Below, one piece after another: positions 25,701 to 37,368 of a stretch of 64,000 bases of DNA; position 1 is the stretch's first letter, and each line of letters begins with the position of its first letter. The stretch comes from Strigops habroptila (Eukaryota; Chordata; Aves; Psittaciformes; Psittacidae): NCBI RefSeq assembly GCF_004027225.2, contig NC_044283.2, forward strand, positions 16,696,992-16,760,991. The letters run 5' to 3'. The notes beneath the pieces were generated by a model that saw only the letters and a program-made list of their open reading frames with translations, searched no databases and was not told the DNA's origin. The translations under genes were made by a program, and so were the position numbers.

Positions 25701-28700
25701 TACAGTTCTTGATCTTATGCTACTGCTAATGAACTTGTGCCTCAGGAGTAAGTCAAAGGAGTCAGTGTACAGGTTTTTGTTTCTTTCTTTTTTTTTTTAC
25801 TGAATGAGCAAATCAATCACACATCAGTGTTGTAAATTTATGTGCAAAAGCATTGAAGTGCTTTACTACAAATTACAACGTAGAAACACGTTAACTAAAC
25901 AATTAAATTCATACAATCAGATTTAGAAATATAACAACACAAAGAAGAAACAGAATTACAGTACATTTACAACACAAGACAAATACATGGAATTCATTAG
26001 AAAATATTGTAATAAATAATTCATGAATTATAGTGCAATTGATTTATGCATAAATATAACTAATTGCCTAAAAATCAGTTGTTAACAAAAATCTGTCAAA
26101 AATCAAGGCAGCCACAGAGTTTTACTAAATTACTGCGACAATGGAAATACTGCAATTAAAAAACAAATACAAGTATTTGTACTGTAAACAACTAAAAAAA
26201 TCAGTCTCACTAAAGTTAATATACAATTTAATATAAAATTGTCATTAGCTACCAGAAATGGTTTAAACAGCTTTACTGAGCAGTAGTTCTAAAAACAGAG
26301 GCACTGTTTTTTAATATAAAATACTTGAGAAACATTCAAATAAGTAGAAAGCATGTAGGGCTTGCTTTCGCCTTCATTTAAAATTCTGTTGAAACAGGAA
26401 TTTTCAGAAATTGTCAATTATTAAGTAGTGACTGGTAACTGAATTTATAAAACAGTTCAAAATGTGTACTTTAAATGACATTTAATGGAATACATAGGGG
26501 TTGGGATAGGAGAATCTAAATATTTCCCTGCCTTTCCTTAGTTGTGTAGTCAAAGGTTAACCTAATAATTAGAAACAAATAATTCTGTTCCTTTAAACAC
26601 TTACAGGTTGAGTATCATCTATAAACTATCAAAAAATATTTTAATATACTATTTCTGACCAAAAAATAAATACAAGTACTAAAATGTTGAAAATTAATTA
26701 TAATATTACATACAAAACTACTGAGTACTGTTAAGTCAATAGTAAAATGATCCCTGATTTTATGAATCCTGTTAAGTTTTTGGTCAGGTCATCTTTTAAA
26801 TGATATAAAAAGAGTACTCTAACTTGCCTTCAATATAAACTTTTGACTCAAGTTTATAACATTGTCTGAGGAGTAGAAAACATCAGTATGGTACAAATAT
26901 TAGGCAAAGTATTGAAGCCCCAGATTTTTGCAAGTAAAACTGTATAAAGACAGATCTTGAAACATTTAAGGTTTTTCAACCTCATTCTTCTGTGGGGATA
27001 TATTCACAAATTAATCCTTCCGGCCCCCTCACAAAATATGGCTTAATTCTTTTAAAATGAAAGATGACCCTGACATCTGCTGTTTTATGACCTCCTTGTT
27101 ATCAGGTACAGTTCTGCTTAAAAAAGGATTCATTCTGTAATATGCAAGTAAACTTCAATCACTGAAGAAGATTCAGTATAGATCTGAGAGACCAGATCTG
27201 AGACACTGGTGGTGCAGTTTCGATGGAGTATTTTGCTTTAAAAAGGAAGTTACCATTTTTTTAGTAGCGTTAATATGGGCTAGATTTTGCCACCAATATT
27301 GCAGTATGCTCTCCACGTTTCTAATGGCAAGTTTATCTATAAATCAAATTACCTCATGTGGCCCATATGTATCTAACATCCCATTTCATTTATATAATCA
27401 ACCTATACACATGTGAATTTGTTGGGTGAAAAAAAATGTATGCGTGTGTACTAAATGTATAGAAGTTGGAGAAAAGTCTTTTTCTATGCCAAATTATACA
27501 TTAAAAAAAATACATTTTGAGAGGAAAAGGGCATTGATGTTCGGTATTGAATGTATGAAGCAAGCCCCCATTCTTCATTTGTAGACATATACTTTGTGAT
27601 AGTACACAAAAAAATTAAGTATGATATAAAGTCCAATGTGAATACTTTGAAATTCATATAAAAACTGCAATATGAAGGTAATTGGTCTCCCTTAAATTCT
27701 ATTAAAAGTTACGTATTTAAAGTGAACTGCCTAACTTCTAACTACCAAATTTATAAAGAATTTATATTATTGAAAGTTCAAAACAGCTTCACCTTTTAAT
27801 ATCTGTATTTCTATCAAGACCCTGAACTGCAAATTTGGTTATTAGCAAAATGATAATGTAACTTGGTATTCATTTGAAAAACTGAAAATGTTTTGAAATG
27901 TCACAGCAGCAAATACATTACAGTTACAGTGAGGTTCTTCAAAAGGAGTGTGACACAATCCTTAAATAAATTTTAAGTAGTCATAACATCAACTAACCAG
28001 CACGTTTCAATATAAAAACCCAAACAAACCCAAACCATTCTCAAGCTCATTCTGTGCACATTATGAACATGCTCTAAGTTGCATTCCAACTTTCTTCTTA
28101 AACCTTACAAGTTACCTTATTTGTCAAACTAAAAAGGAAAATTATGTTAAAGTTTAAATTATTTTATGCTCTCAGTATTCCATCTTATTTCATATTTAAT
28201 AATTCTATAACTACAGTAATTTCTCAGATTTCATAAGTGTACACTTTGTAAACACCAATTTCTTTCTAAACCAACAACAAAATTTTCTTAAAATTATAAA
28301 AAAATGCAGTTTATGCCTGCTAAACACACATTTTTAGTAATGAAATATTTTTCTTACTTGTATTGGATACTTAAGCAACGATGAACTTTTTTTCTTTCAC
28401 AGAATGTACTATATCCTACTAATACTTCACAAATCCACTTCCTTGTAAGGAACTAGCTTTTTAAAAACACCCCTTAACTTGTATAATCTGAGTTACTTAC
28501 AATTTATTGCAAGTATTCTGTGAAGTATAAAATCTGCTAACCCTCGGTTGTGTATTTCCGTAATAAGATGGATTATTGAATGGGTAGAGTGGTTTTTCAC
28601 CAATTAAAAATTATGCTTCACATGACAAATACTTGTTTTCTCAAAACATCTTTATGCTATTGACTACTAAATAAAACCTGAATCTTTTCACCTATTTATA

Positions 28701-28883
28701 CAAGGATTATATTAAATACACACTATCAGAATTAAGTGAGCAACTCTATAATTCTGTCCACAGTGAAAACCCTGAATAAAACTATTTTTCAAAAGGCATG
28801 TGGTTTTTGAACTGTATAGTTTCACGTCTTCTGTCAGAGTGAGCATATGTACTTCTCACATGGTGTGTGTATATACGGACATA

Positions 28884-28899
28884 CATACACACACACACA
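28884..28899. repeat. (CA)n run just downstream of the short-isoform stop codon
   Basis: ACACACACACACACAA, about 25 bp past the LCORL exon 7a stop and therefore in the 3'UTR on the minus strand, where it reads (TG)n. Confidence 0.85.
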
Positions 28900-28921
28900 A
28901 AACAATTCGCTAACAATTATT

Positions 28922-29954
28922 CTACACAGGCTTGCTACTATTCTTGCAGCTGCCAGTCCCTGAATCTGTCATATTAAATAAGCCAGTATCTGGTAATCGG
29001 AGTTTCTTCTTCGGCGGAGTCTTCAGTGTTCCAGATCTTTCTTTTACTTTATATTCTAAAGTGCTGTGAGGTACCCCATAAATTCCTTGTGCTTTGGAAA
29101 CACTCATTTTCCCACTCATTACCATTGCAATTGCTTCTTCCATTATTTCATGATCATACTGCCGATAGCGGCCACGTTTTTTTCGTGGTTGCTTATTATC
29201 TTTACGATCCAAACTATCTTCTGTATTTTCTGAGGTTCCATCTACTGTCCCATTCTTAGCATTAAGACACAAAGGAGAGAGGTCCCCATGCAGAAAGTAG
29301 GAGTCAACACTTGAGTGAGTTACAGGTCCAGAACATTCAATTTTGTTCTGTTTGGGGAGTATATTTTTCAATTTTTGAAGAGCTGATCCTTCTAAAACTG
29401 AGGAGGTTTTAGAAACGTGGTACATAACATCCAGAAGACCAGCAGTATCAGACTGTGGTTTGGACACAGAACTTATTCTTAGCTGAGGAATTTTTAATTG
29501 TACAGTAGGACTTGAAGTTTCATACTGTAGATTTTCACTTTTTTCTTTAAATTGAGTGACCATTCTCTGTAGAGTTAACTGGTGGAGGTAACTGGAAGCT
29601 GTTGGGAATTTTAATTCTGAGGTTTCAAGTAGACTGAGTTTACTTTTTTCTGTGCGCTCTGCTTGAGCTCTTGCCCACAAGGCTACTTTTTGTAGGACTG
29701 CACAAGTTTCTTTACTGTCTTTAAATGAATAACTATCATTGAAATCTCGAGTTTTGTTTTTAAAAGGTGCAGGCTTTCCTGCTGGTAAGGCTTCTAAGTG
29801 GAGAAGTAAAGTTTTTTGAGGTATGCCATAAAGTATGCCTGCTTTATTTATGTCCAGTGCTCCAGACTGAATGTCTTTCAAAGCTTTTGAGAGCAAACCA
29901 TCTGCAAACTCAGCACTTCTTTCCACATAGTCCTCTCTGTGTCTGTGTAGTCTC
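28922..29954 (-). CDS. LCORL: LCORL exon 7a: terminal exon of short isoform, psq helix-turn-helix
   Basis: The exon follows ccatccatccag and encodes (G)[16 protein letters not shown]..., through 343 full codons to a TAG at 28924-28922. The C-terminal domain (about 29182-29027) begins [20 protein letters not shown] and contains [20 protein letters not shown], a pipsqueak-type helix-turn-helix that binds DNA. A basic [10 protein letters not shown] segment follows and may be a nuclear localisation signal. Near the start of the exon, [20 protein letters not shown] (about 29870-29811) aligns with the same helix pair, so the exon appears to hold a second psq-like unit. The ending [15 protein letters not shown] matches the mammalian short isoform I remember. 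The Met codon of MERSAEF differs from the expected Val (GTG) and is not a true start; the upstream exons supply the N-terminus. Confidence 0.96.
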
Positions 29955-31365
29955 CTGGATGGATGGAATGAAACGATGGTAAACTGATGTATGAGAGACT
30001 CTCACACAGCTATGGAAGGGAAGGGTCCACTCCTTTATTATACTCCTTGCTTCGGTAACATCACTGCTTCTGATACTTTTAAGCCTTTGAGATGTGGTAG
30101 TTAAATGATTATCCTAGCAAAATGTTACAGTTCTGGTAGGACAGTGTGTCAAAAATCATACGGTGGCTTCTACAGCAGCCCTTCCAAGAACTTTATATCC
30201 TAGCTCAGCATTTGATAATATTCTCATGTGCTTGCTATATCCCCTTGTTCACATGCTTGCAGAGCAACACTGTTATAATTTTAATTGTACAATTAACGTT
30301 CCATTAAATACCCAAATCCTGAAGGAGTTTTTGTTAGTAGAAACGTGACGTTACCGCTAAACAAGTAATAAAAGAGTCAACCCCCTCATAGAAAATTTGC
30401 AGCAATAAGTACATAACTACACACAAACATCCCAGACTTACGCAAAACTAGGCTTTCTACAACAAGATAAAGTGCTGTAGCTAACAAGTCCATTTTGGCA
30501 AGATAAAACACAGTTTTAAAGACTTCTAGCCACTATTTACAGCTCTCTAATTACAAAGCCATTTTTCTTTTAAAACTTCGTCATATCAACAAATTAATAA
30601 AATGCAATTTTACATCATTCAAGAAATACTGCTACTGTAGTCCTATTTGTAGTAAGTTATTTGGTAAGACGTACAGGTGACAAAAAGGGTCCTGCTATGG
30701 CTAGTGGATGGGAAGATGCCAAGATCGTAACAAAATCCAACAAAACAATGCATTTCACTAGTTTTGTGGTAGCTTTCAGCAGATGCAGATTTTTTTTTTT
30801 GCTGAATAAAGAAATTTAACCTTTTGCCACCACACACCATAGTCAGAACCATGATGTAAGTATAAGTACGATGATTAAGAGCTCTCTCTCTCACGCTTGC
30901 TTACTCTGTCTCTCTCATTAAGGAATATTAGAGATAGTCATTTAAATTGTTCATGTTAGTTGAAGAATATTTTAAATCTAAATATTAACATGCTCATTTT
31001 TGTCCAAAATTGAAGTTTCCTAAGTAAACTCTGAAAGAATGTATTTACATCTTCTTCTGCTAGCCTATTACTTTAAATGTGTTATGTAATAAATTTTCAG
31101 GTAATTTTTAGTAACATGAACTAAAGTTTGGTGATTGTTCTGATAACTTTTCTTTAAACAGAAAAAAAAAGGAAAAAGACAAATGAAACATATGATATAT
31201 ACATAGACACACACTTATGAGTGACAAAAATTCTTTTGAAAGCAAACCAGGAACATGTGTGTGTCAGTATATACAAATATGTTATGAACACAAAACCTGA
31301 CTTCAGAGGAGAGAAACCTGGATTGTCTTTTACATAAGACGAAGAGATTCCTAAGCATTGCTTAC
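29955..31365 (-). other. LCORL: LCORL intron 6 (to exon 7a)
   Basis: This is a 1,411-bp intron between the exon 6 donor and the 7a acceptor. Sequence is AT-rich, with an 11-T run near 30790. I see no repeat or exon in it. Confidence 0.8.
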
Positions 31366-31456
31366 CCAGACACTGAGTTTTCAGAACACACTGGGTCATA
31401 TTTTGGTTCTTCCAACCTTGCGCTTTTCTTTGTAGAGAGATCTAGCACTCCATCCC
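31366..31456 (-). CDS. LCORL: LCORL exon 6 (91 bp, coding; second CtBP-type motif)
   Basis: The exon starts after ctttgcag and ends TCTGG|GTAAGC. It encodes (G)DGVLDLSTKKSARLEEPKYD and PVCSENSVS(G): 29 full codons, phase 1 in and phase 2 out. VLDLST, at 31431-31448, is the second PxDLS-like CtBP motif and is embedded in the conserved GDGVLDLSTKK block. Residues after KK (SARLEEPKYDPVC) look bird-specific compared with the mammalian sequence I remember. This is the branch point for splicing: both 7a (starting G AGA) and 7b (starting T TCA) complete the split glycine codon. Confidence 0.94.
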
Positions 31457-31867
31457 CTGCAAAGAACGAGTAGTGGTGATAGCAGTTGTTTAACGATGCT
31501 CTCTGAAATCTTGTTAGCAAATGTTTATACCTATGGCCCATTTTTTAAGCAGTTACTTTATCTTGTGAAATTACTGACATCCCTTTAACAATGTCAGCTG
31601 TCAGCAAACGGTTTTATATATGATTGGTAACAAAACTTTTTAAAATTAAGGAAAAAGTACAATCATCCTATTCAGAAATAATAAAATTTAAAAGAAGAAT
31701 CTGTCTTCAACAGGGACACATGAGTGTTTCCCTAAAAATCACATACATATATATATTGCATTGTTTACTTTCAAGGCAAACAAAGCAATGCACTTATTAT
31801 TCATATATTCATATTTACAGACTGTAAACAACCAAGCATGATACTGAAGTTAAACCTGAAATAACTA

Positions 31868-31985
31868 AATCATAGGCTTACAGGATAATTCAGGCTTACA
31901 GGGATCTCGGGAGGTCTCTAGACCAACCTCCTGCTCAGAGCAGGGTCAGCTGTGAGACCAGACCAGGGTACTGGATGAGACAGCA
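31868..31985 (-). repeat. CR1 LINE short 3' fragment
   Basis: The plus strand reads AATCATAGGCTTACAGGATA, then GGGATCTCGGGAGGTCTCTA GACCAACCTCCTGCTCAGAG CAGGGTCAGC. This is the reverse complement of a common CR1 subfamily tail ('gctctgagcaggaggttgg'). It lies about 410 bp from LCORL exon 6, in the same transcriptional sense as LCORL. Confidence 0.8.
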
Positions 31986-32367
31986 GTAACTGGGAAGAGA
32001 GCTTGAGCCCAGAACAGACTTTTGGGCATGTGACCTATGTCATCAAATGTTCTAACAGTTTGTTTATACATATTCCCCCTGCCACCCCCGCATATATGTA
32101 ATAATGAAACTAGAGAAATGGAAAGACCTAAACTGGGGTGGGAGTCCACTCTGTTAAGTCACTGGCAAATGTTGAATTCAAGAATTATAGTTGACTGTTG
32201 AAGTCTATGAAGTACTGAAATAGAAAACCATTTTTTTTAATCAATATTTAAGAACATTGAAATTTAAAACAGCTAATTAGCACAGCTATTACTCCTAGTT
32301 TTTGTCTTAAAGAAAAAAAGTGCATTTAAATTATAGATAAATCCCCTAAATATATTTAATTTCATAC

Positions 32368-32466
32368 CTTTCTTCCTTGGTTTTCTGTTTCGAACTTGGG
32401 CTGTTTCGTATGCCTGACCTCTGCGAATCCGATTTTGTGTTTCAACAAGTAGCTCAACATTCAGGT
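32368..32466 (-). other. Possible cryptic or alternative LCORL exon (99 bp)
   Basis: On the minus strand, GTTGTAG|AC CTG AAT GTT... runs for 99 bp to AAGAAAG|GTATGA. Taken as an exon it is phase 1-1, the same phase as the exon 5/6 junction, with no stop. It would insert (D)LNVELLVETQNRIRRGQAYE followed by TAQVRNRKPRKK, basic at its end. Alternatively, an in-frame ATG at 32491-32489 (AAAATGG context) could start an alternative first exon. The upstream polypyrimidine tract is poor and I do not recall this peptide in LCORL, so it may be chance. Confidence 0.25.
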
Positions 32467-33781
32467 CTACAACCAACCTTATGCTACCCATTTTTACATT
32501 AGTGTCATTTTCATGTTACTGCATATTATTTCTAAAACATCAATCAACTGTATATATTTTCCCACAGCCTCAGATGCAGACATGAAGCACTGGCTGAATA
32601 GTCCAAATACCAACACTCAAATAAAGAAGTCAGAAAAATCGTTAGGGCAACTGTCTTTTACACCAATGCTGCATAGAAATAGTTCTGTGTAGTAACCGAA
32701 TCCAGCTATTTAATTTTGACTGTGTTTCCTCATTTTTGACTGTTTTCTCTCAACTATTTTGTATTATTTGAAAGGTAAAGAGAGAAAAAGTAGCATTACT
32801 CAGCCTGAGTGAAAAAACATTTATAAATATGCCACTTGTCAAAGATGCTCCTTTACTCCTGAACACATTCCTTTCAAAGTCTTCCTTAACCCTAAGAAAG
32901 CTAAAGGAAGAACTAGTTAATAAGCTTTTCTGACATTCCAGAAGGAAAAGCCAATTAAAAGCACTACAGAAGTATTTTTCAAGGACTATCTAGCATACCC
33001 AGCTGTAAAATATTACAAATACCTAAGCTCGCAATATACTCAAGTCCTGCGTAACAGACAGATTTAATCTGTTGTGTTGTGTCAGTCACACAAAGTACAA
33101 CTCCCTTTCTTAAGTGCTTGTGTGTGTTCCCTTTCACAACAGTTTCTCTGTCTTCAGTTGATATTCATAGGCACTATGATAAAATAAGTTTAGAAGAGGT
33201 GACTAGAGCAAGTCACTGGAGAAAAAACAACTTCAAAGTTCACAACTCATCAAGAGCTAATACTCTCTGTATTCAAATTTAAAAAAAAAAAAAAATTTAA
33301 AATGAAGCTAACTAGATTTTTATGGAAAAAGAAAAGCCCAAAACCCAGAAAACCAAACACCACCCAACAAAGAAAACCCAAAGACTCTTGCAAAACTCTG
33401 TAACAAAATCCAACAAAAATCATTTTCATCTCCAATCTTTCAGAACTGGCTTTGCCAAGACAAGGCCACCAGTAAGTTGAAAAATTACTAAAAAGAAGAC
33501 AGTACTGAAAATACAGGCTTCTAAAACAAAAATTAGATACATTTTATGCCTCCAAAGGGTAAGCAGAACTGAAGAGTCATTTCAAGTTCAAGACAGTTTG
33601 TTCCTCCAACACAGCATATGTAAGCATTAAGAATATGACACCTCCCTAAAGACAATGCTTTATGGGAAGCTGATCCTCAGGAGTGAAACAGAACCATGCA
33701 AGAAATTTGATACACATACAAAATACCAGATAAAGTCACCACACACCAGGATTCTATTCAGTGATTTCACTCAAATTACAT

Positions 33782-33858
33782 CCCCCCCCCACCTCAAAAT
33801 TATAAAAAACCGAAATCAGCACTGTCCCCCCCCAAACAAGTAACACAAACCCCCCCAA
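33782..33858. repeat. Three cytosine runs (G-runs on the minus strand)
   Basis: Runs of nine, eight and seven or so C at about 33782-33790, 33825-33833 and 33850-33856, in AT-rich context. On the transcribed LCORL strand these are G-tracts within intron 5. Confidence 0.8.
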
Positions 33859-34734
33859 CTGATACAGAAAGGGATGATAAGACAAAAAGACTCAATAAAA
33901 ATACACAGTAGTTCCTGGTTTCGTACATCTTCGTGCTTTTTAGTAGTATCAATTATTATTATATAACAAAGGAGCACCTACAACTGGTAGGAAAGGGACA
34001 GCATTTGTTATAAATCTTTAAGACATGACGAAATGCTACCTAATGAAATGAATGTGTGCATATATATACACACAGACAGAGTAGAGATGTTCACTTTTCA
34101 TTAGGTACAAGACCAAAAGGTTTGCAAAGAGGTATCCTATAGGTTGAAAATGAACCTTGAACACTTGCTAACTTGCAAAGTAGGAATAAGGTTTTTTTTT
34201 TAAATCAAGCCAGAACTTTCTATTTCTATCAAATCACTCAGAATGGGCATTTAGGCAAGAATTCTGGGCAGGAACTGAGTTATATCAGGGAAAAAAAAAC
34301 CAAACAACAAACCCCAACCAAAACCACTCTAAGGTAGTTTCAATAAAAGATATGGAATTACGTTTACTCTTTAGCTGAAGCCATGACTACCACGACGACA
34401 GTCTTCATAAACAACACTATGTAACTGGATAATATAGAAAAGATATTAATTTTTCAGGTCTGCTGCTCATGATCTTCTAATGAAGTTATTTCTGTGCAAA
34501 TTTAATGATTGTGATCTCCAAAGAAATGGCTCCACTTCTAGTCTTTGCTTCTCAGCATAAGATCATCGGGTCCAGCAACACCAAAAAATAATTAAGCGTG
34601 ATCAAAGGTCATCTTCAAAATAACCAGGAGGTGGAAGAATAACTAACAGAAACTGTATGGGTCACTCTTGAATTCCTACATTTGGTGTTTCTAGCAAACT
34701 TCTTTTTCCTGGGTTTCAGGAAACCTCTCACTAG

Positions 34735-35250
34735 CTATTATGAACTGCCATACCAGGCCAGACAACCTACTCTACCCAGTCCTCAGTCTCCAGGCACAAG
34801 AAAATGCCTCTCCTAGGGAGAGCACATCAGCTTGGCCACCACCTGTAGCTCATTCCTCTCCTGCTCTCTCAGTAGCTCTTCAGTAATCACTGAAATAAGG
34901 ATCTGAGAGATACATCCCTGTCTAGTCCAGCTTTAGTTTCTGGCCTTAGTTCAGTTAGCTGGGAAGTTGTCCAAGGCCTTTTTTGAACCCAGTGACACTG
35001 TCCATTTCCACAATCTCCTGTCACAGCAGTTCTGATATTCACAAACTACTGCGCAAAAGCTGCCCCTTACATGCTTTTCTCTTCCAAGAAGTTTCAGCAA
35101 GCCCTGCCTAGTTCTAATATTGTGCAATTTAGTAAATAACTCTCCCTCTACCTTACCCATCCTACTGTGGTAAACCTCAATCAGGTTTTTCATAGCAACA
35201 AAGTGACACTGTCTTGTCTTCACTACCTTTCCTGATGATGTCTTGCTTTC
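34735..35250 (-). repeat. Ancient CR1/L3-like LINE fragment
   Basis: The plus strand carries TTTTGAACCCAGTGACACTG, CTAGTTCTAATATTGTGCAA, TAAATAACTCTCCCTCTACC and GTAAACCTCAATCAGG. These parallel the sauropsid CR1 phrase 'gtgacccctagttcttgtattatga...gtaaataactcttccctattcactt' and 'atacctctatcatatcc'. Strong divergence indicates an old insertion, in minus-strand orientation. Confidence 0.65.
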
Positions 35251-35414
35251 TGCTGGCTATTTTTTGTGCTGCTGCATATGAAGACAATGTTTTCAGAGAA
35301 GTGTCAGTAAGAATGACAATTAATTCTTAACTACGGCTTTGACTAGCCCCTTTTTGCTGTGCTGACTTGCTATTCTGTAAAATGAAAAACTGATAGACGA
35401 AAAGTATATGGCTA

Positions 35415-36045
35415 TGCACTGGGTGCCCATGGCAAGGTCTTGCCAGCAACTGCGAGGAGAAGCCAGAGGCTGCCCTGTGCCAAGCACAGACAGTTCTAGC
35501 TGGTTCCAACAGACCACTGCTGGACACAGCTGAGCCCAGCAGCCCTTTGGGCAGAACCTCTGGGAAATCCTATTTAAGAAAGGGCAAAAAGTGCTGGCTG
35601 GAGGCAGAAAAAGGGAACAAAAAGAATGAGAAAACAGCAGAGGGAAGCCCAGCGGCAGAGGAAAATGGCAGAGAAGAAACTGTTTGGTACAGACTGTAGA
35701 CACCCCACATCCATTCCCCTTGCACCACAGGGGTGGTGGTCATCACGAGGGTGTCTGGAGTGAAGCTGAGCTGGGAAAGGGGGAGGAAAGATGGTGTTGT
35801 AATGTGTCTTTCTATTTCCACTACCGGAAATAATAATTATTTTAACAGACAATAATTGAAGTTAATTTTCCCCAAGCAGAGCCTGTTTTGCCCATGATGG
35901 CAAGCGGTAAGCAATGACAATATTCTTAACTCATGAGCTCTCCTTCCTGTTCTTCCTATTTTCTCCCCTGTGCCACTGAGAGAGAAGCAAACAAGATAGT
36001 GTCTGACAAGGAGCGTGGTTGTTAGCCACCAAGGCAGCCAAGGAA
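35415..36045 (+). mobile_element. Third, older LTR of the same or a sister family, opposite orientation
   Basis: The plus strand starts TGCACTGGGTGCCCATGGCA AGGTCTTGCCAGC, then AGCTGGTTCCAACAGACCAC TGCTGGACACAGCTGAGCCC and CCTCTGGGAAATCCTATTTA AGAAAGGGCAAAAAG (TATA-like box). It continues with TTTTCCCCAAGCAGAGCCTG TTTTGCCCATGATGGCAAGC GGTAAGCAATGAC. This is the same order as the family read in its transcriptional sense. The right end is decayed near 36045 (AGCCACCAAGGCAGCCAAGG) and I found no target duplication. It lies antisense in LCORL intron 5, about 1.3 kb from the copy at 37369. Confidence 0.75.
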
Positions 36046-37368
36046 GAAATAAATACCTACTGCCCTCCGAAAACGTACATTTTCAGGGTGACCTTGTCAT
36101 GCAGAAGCATTAAACAAACTGTTTCCTGAATATACTTACAGCTCATACAATTTGTCTTTGGGAACTTAGCATGCGTACCTTCAAAAAACACAGTACTTTC
36201 CCCAACACAGATGGTAAGAACAATATATGAAGAAAATAAAAGGTTATTTTCAGTAACGTTTGGGATTCTTTCAGTAGCCCTGAACATAACAAACAAGAGG
36301 CCATACATGCTGTGAGCCCAGTTGCCATACTAACTTCAGTGTGGATTTTCACAATATGAAACCACTATTCAAAACATTAAGAATTGTTTCCAAATTCTGG
36401 TCCATTATTCAGAAATCTTTGCTACAAATTTTGGTGAAATCAAATGAACATTGTTAAACTAGATAATAAAATGCTATTTTAAATCATTTAAACAGGATTT
36501 TTGCCTTGGATTATCCTTAGTTTTCCTACTTCTTCAGTAACAGCCAACAGCAACAACAAAGCTACAGCCTAGCTGTAAAAAGTTCACAAAGCGAAGTGTC
36601 GCACATTGCCGGCTACCTTCTGATGTCTTCAACCTATGATAGATCAATGAAACATGGAAATCTATGCAAATTCTCTTGCATTCTTCTGCTATGTTTACAA
36701 ACTATCATTGTTCCTAGAAGACACAGCAATAAGAATAAGATAAACTATCAGATAACTTGTTTGTACTGCTTATACTTCTGCCTGTTGTAGGTCACTTTGC
36801 TTAGAAGCGTGAGAGTGATCAACTCTTCTATATCTATCAAGGGAAAGAGGCCTCTGCACCCAAGTCAACTGCTGCTGGGAACACTCCCCAAAGAGCTCAG
36901 GATCATTACTGCACAAGAAAATAATAAGTTGCTGCAGGATATTTCAAGACTGTTCTTCACTCAATATTTTATTCTACAAGGATGCTGCTTTTTCATTGTC
37001 TTAATTTTGAGGACAAATAATATTGCAAAAATACACACCACCACCCTATTTTTTGCTAGATGCAGTGTTCACAAAACACTTTTTTTCACTATACAGAGTA
37101 TTCTTTTCAAGGCCTGGACAGTCTTAAGAATTACATGGATTAGGAAAAAAGAGCAAGATATGGGTATCTGAGACAGTTGCTCCCAATTGACTGACCATGA
37201 AGAAATTGCCTGATTACTTAGCAGCAAGGAGCACAGGAATAAAAGCACCCTGCTAAGTTACCACACTTCCGCACGTACAAGAAAGCAGAGCATAATCTGG
37301 GACTCTGCTATCAGTCAGGCACCAGCCAGACATACTGGGATGCCAGTGCTTAAATTCAGTACCAGGGG

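Larger units (their letters stand above)
22300..28921 (-). other. LCORL: Short-isoform 3'UTR and alternative intron 6-7b
   Basis: This interval has no convincing coding exon on either strand. The right part, leftward from the 7a stop at 28922, must contain the 3' untranslated region of the short LCORL transcript. It is AT-rich and free of recognisable transposons for several kilobases, as expected for a long UTR, but I could not fix the polyadenylation site. For long-isoform transcripts the whole interval is intron, ending at the acceptor at 22300. A (CA)n run at about 28884-28899 lies just beyond the stop codon, and a MIR-like SINE lies at about 22635-22765. A slightly GC-richer patch near 25050-25200 is unexplained. 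Confidence 0.6.

Noticed and set aside
35320..35852. Several minus-strand open frames of 66-127 codons
   Set aside because: They mostly lie antisense to the LTR starting at 35415 and have no gene-like features.
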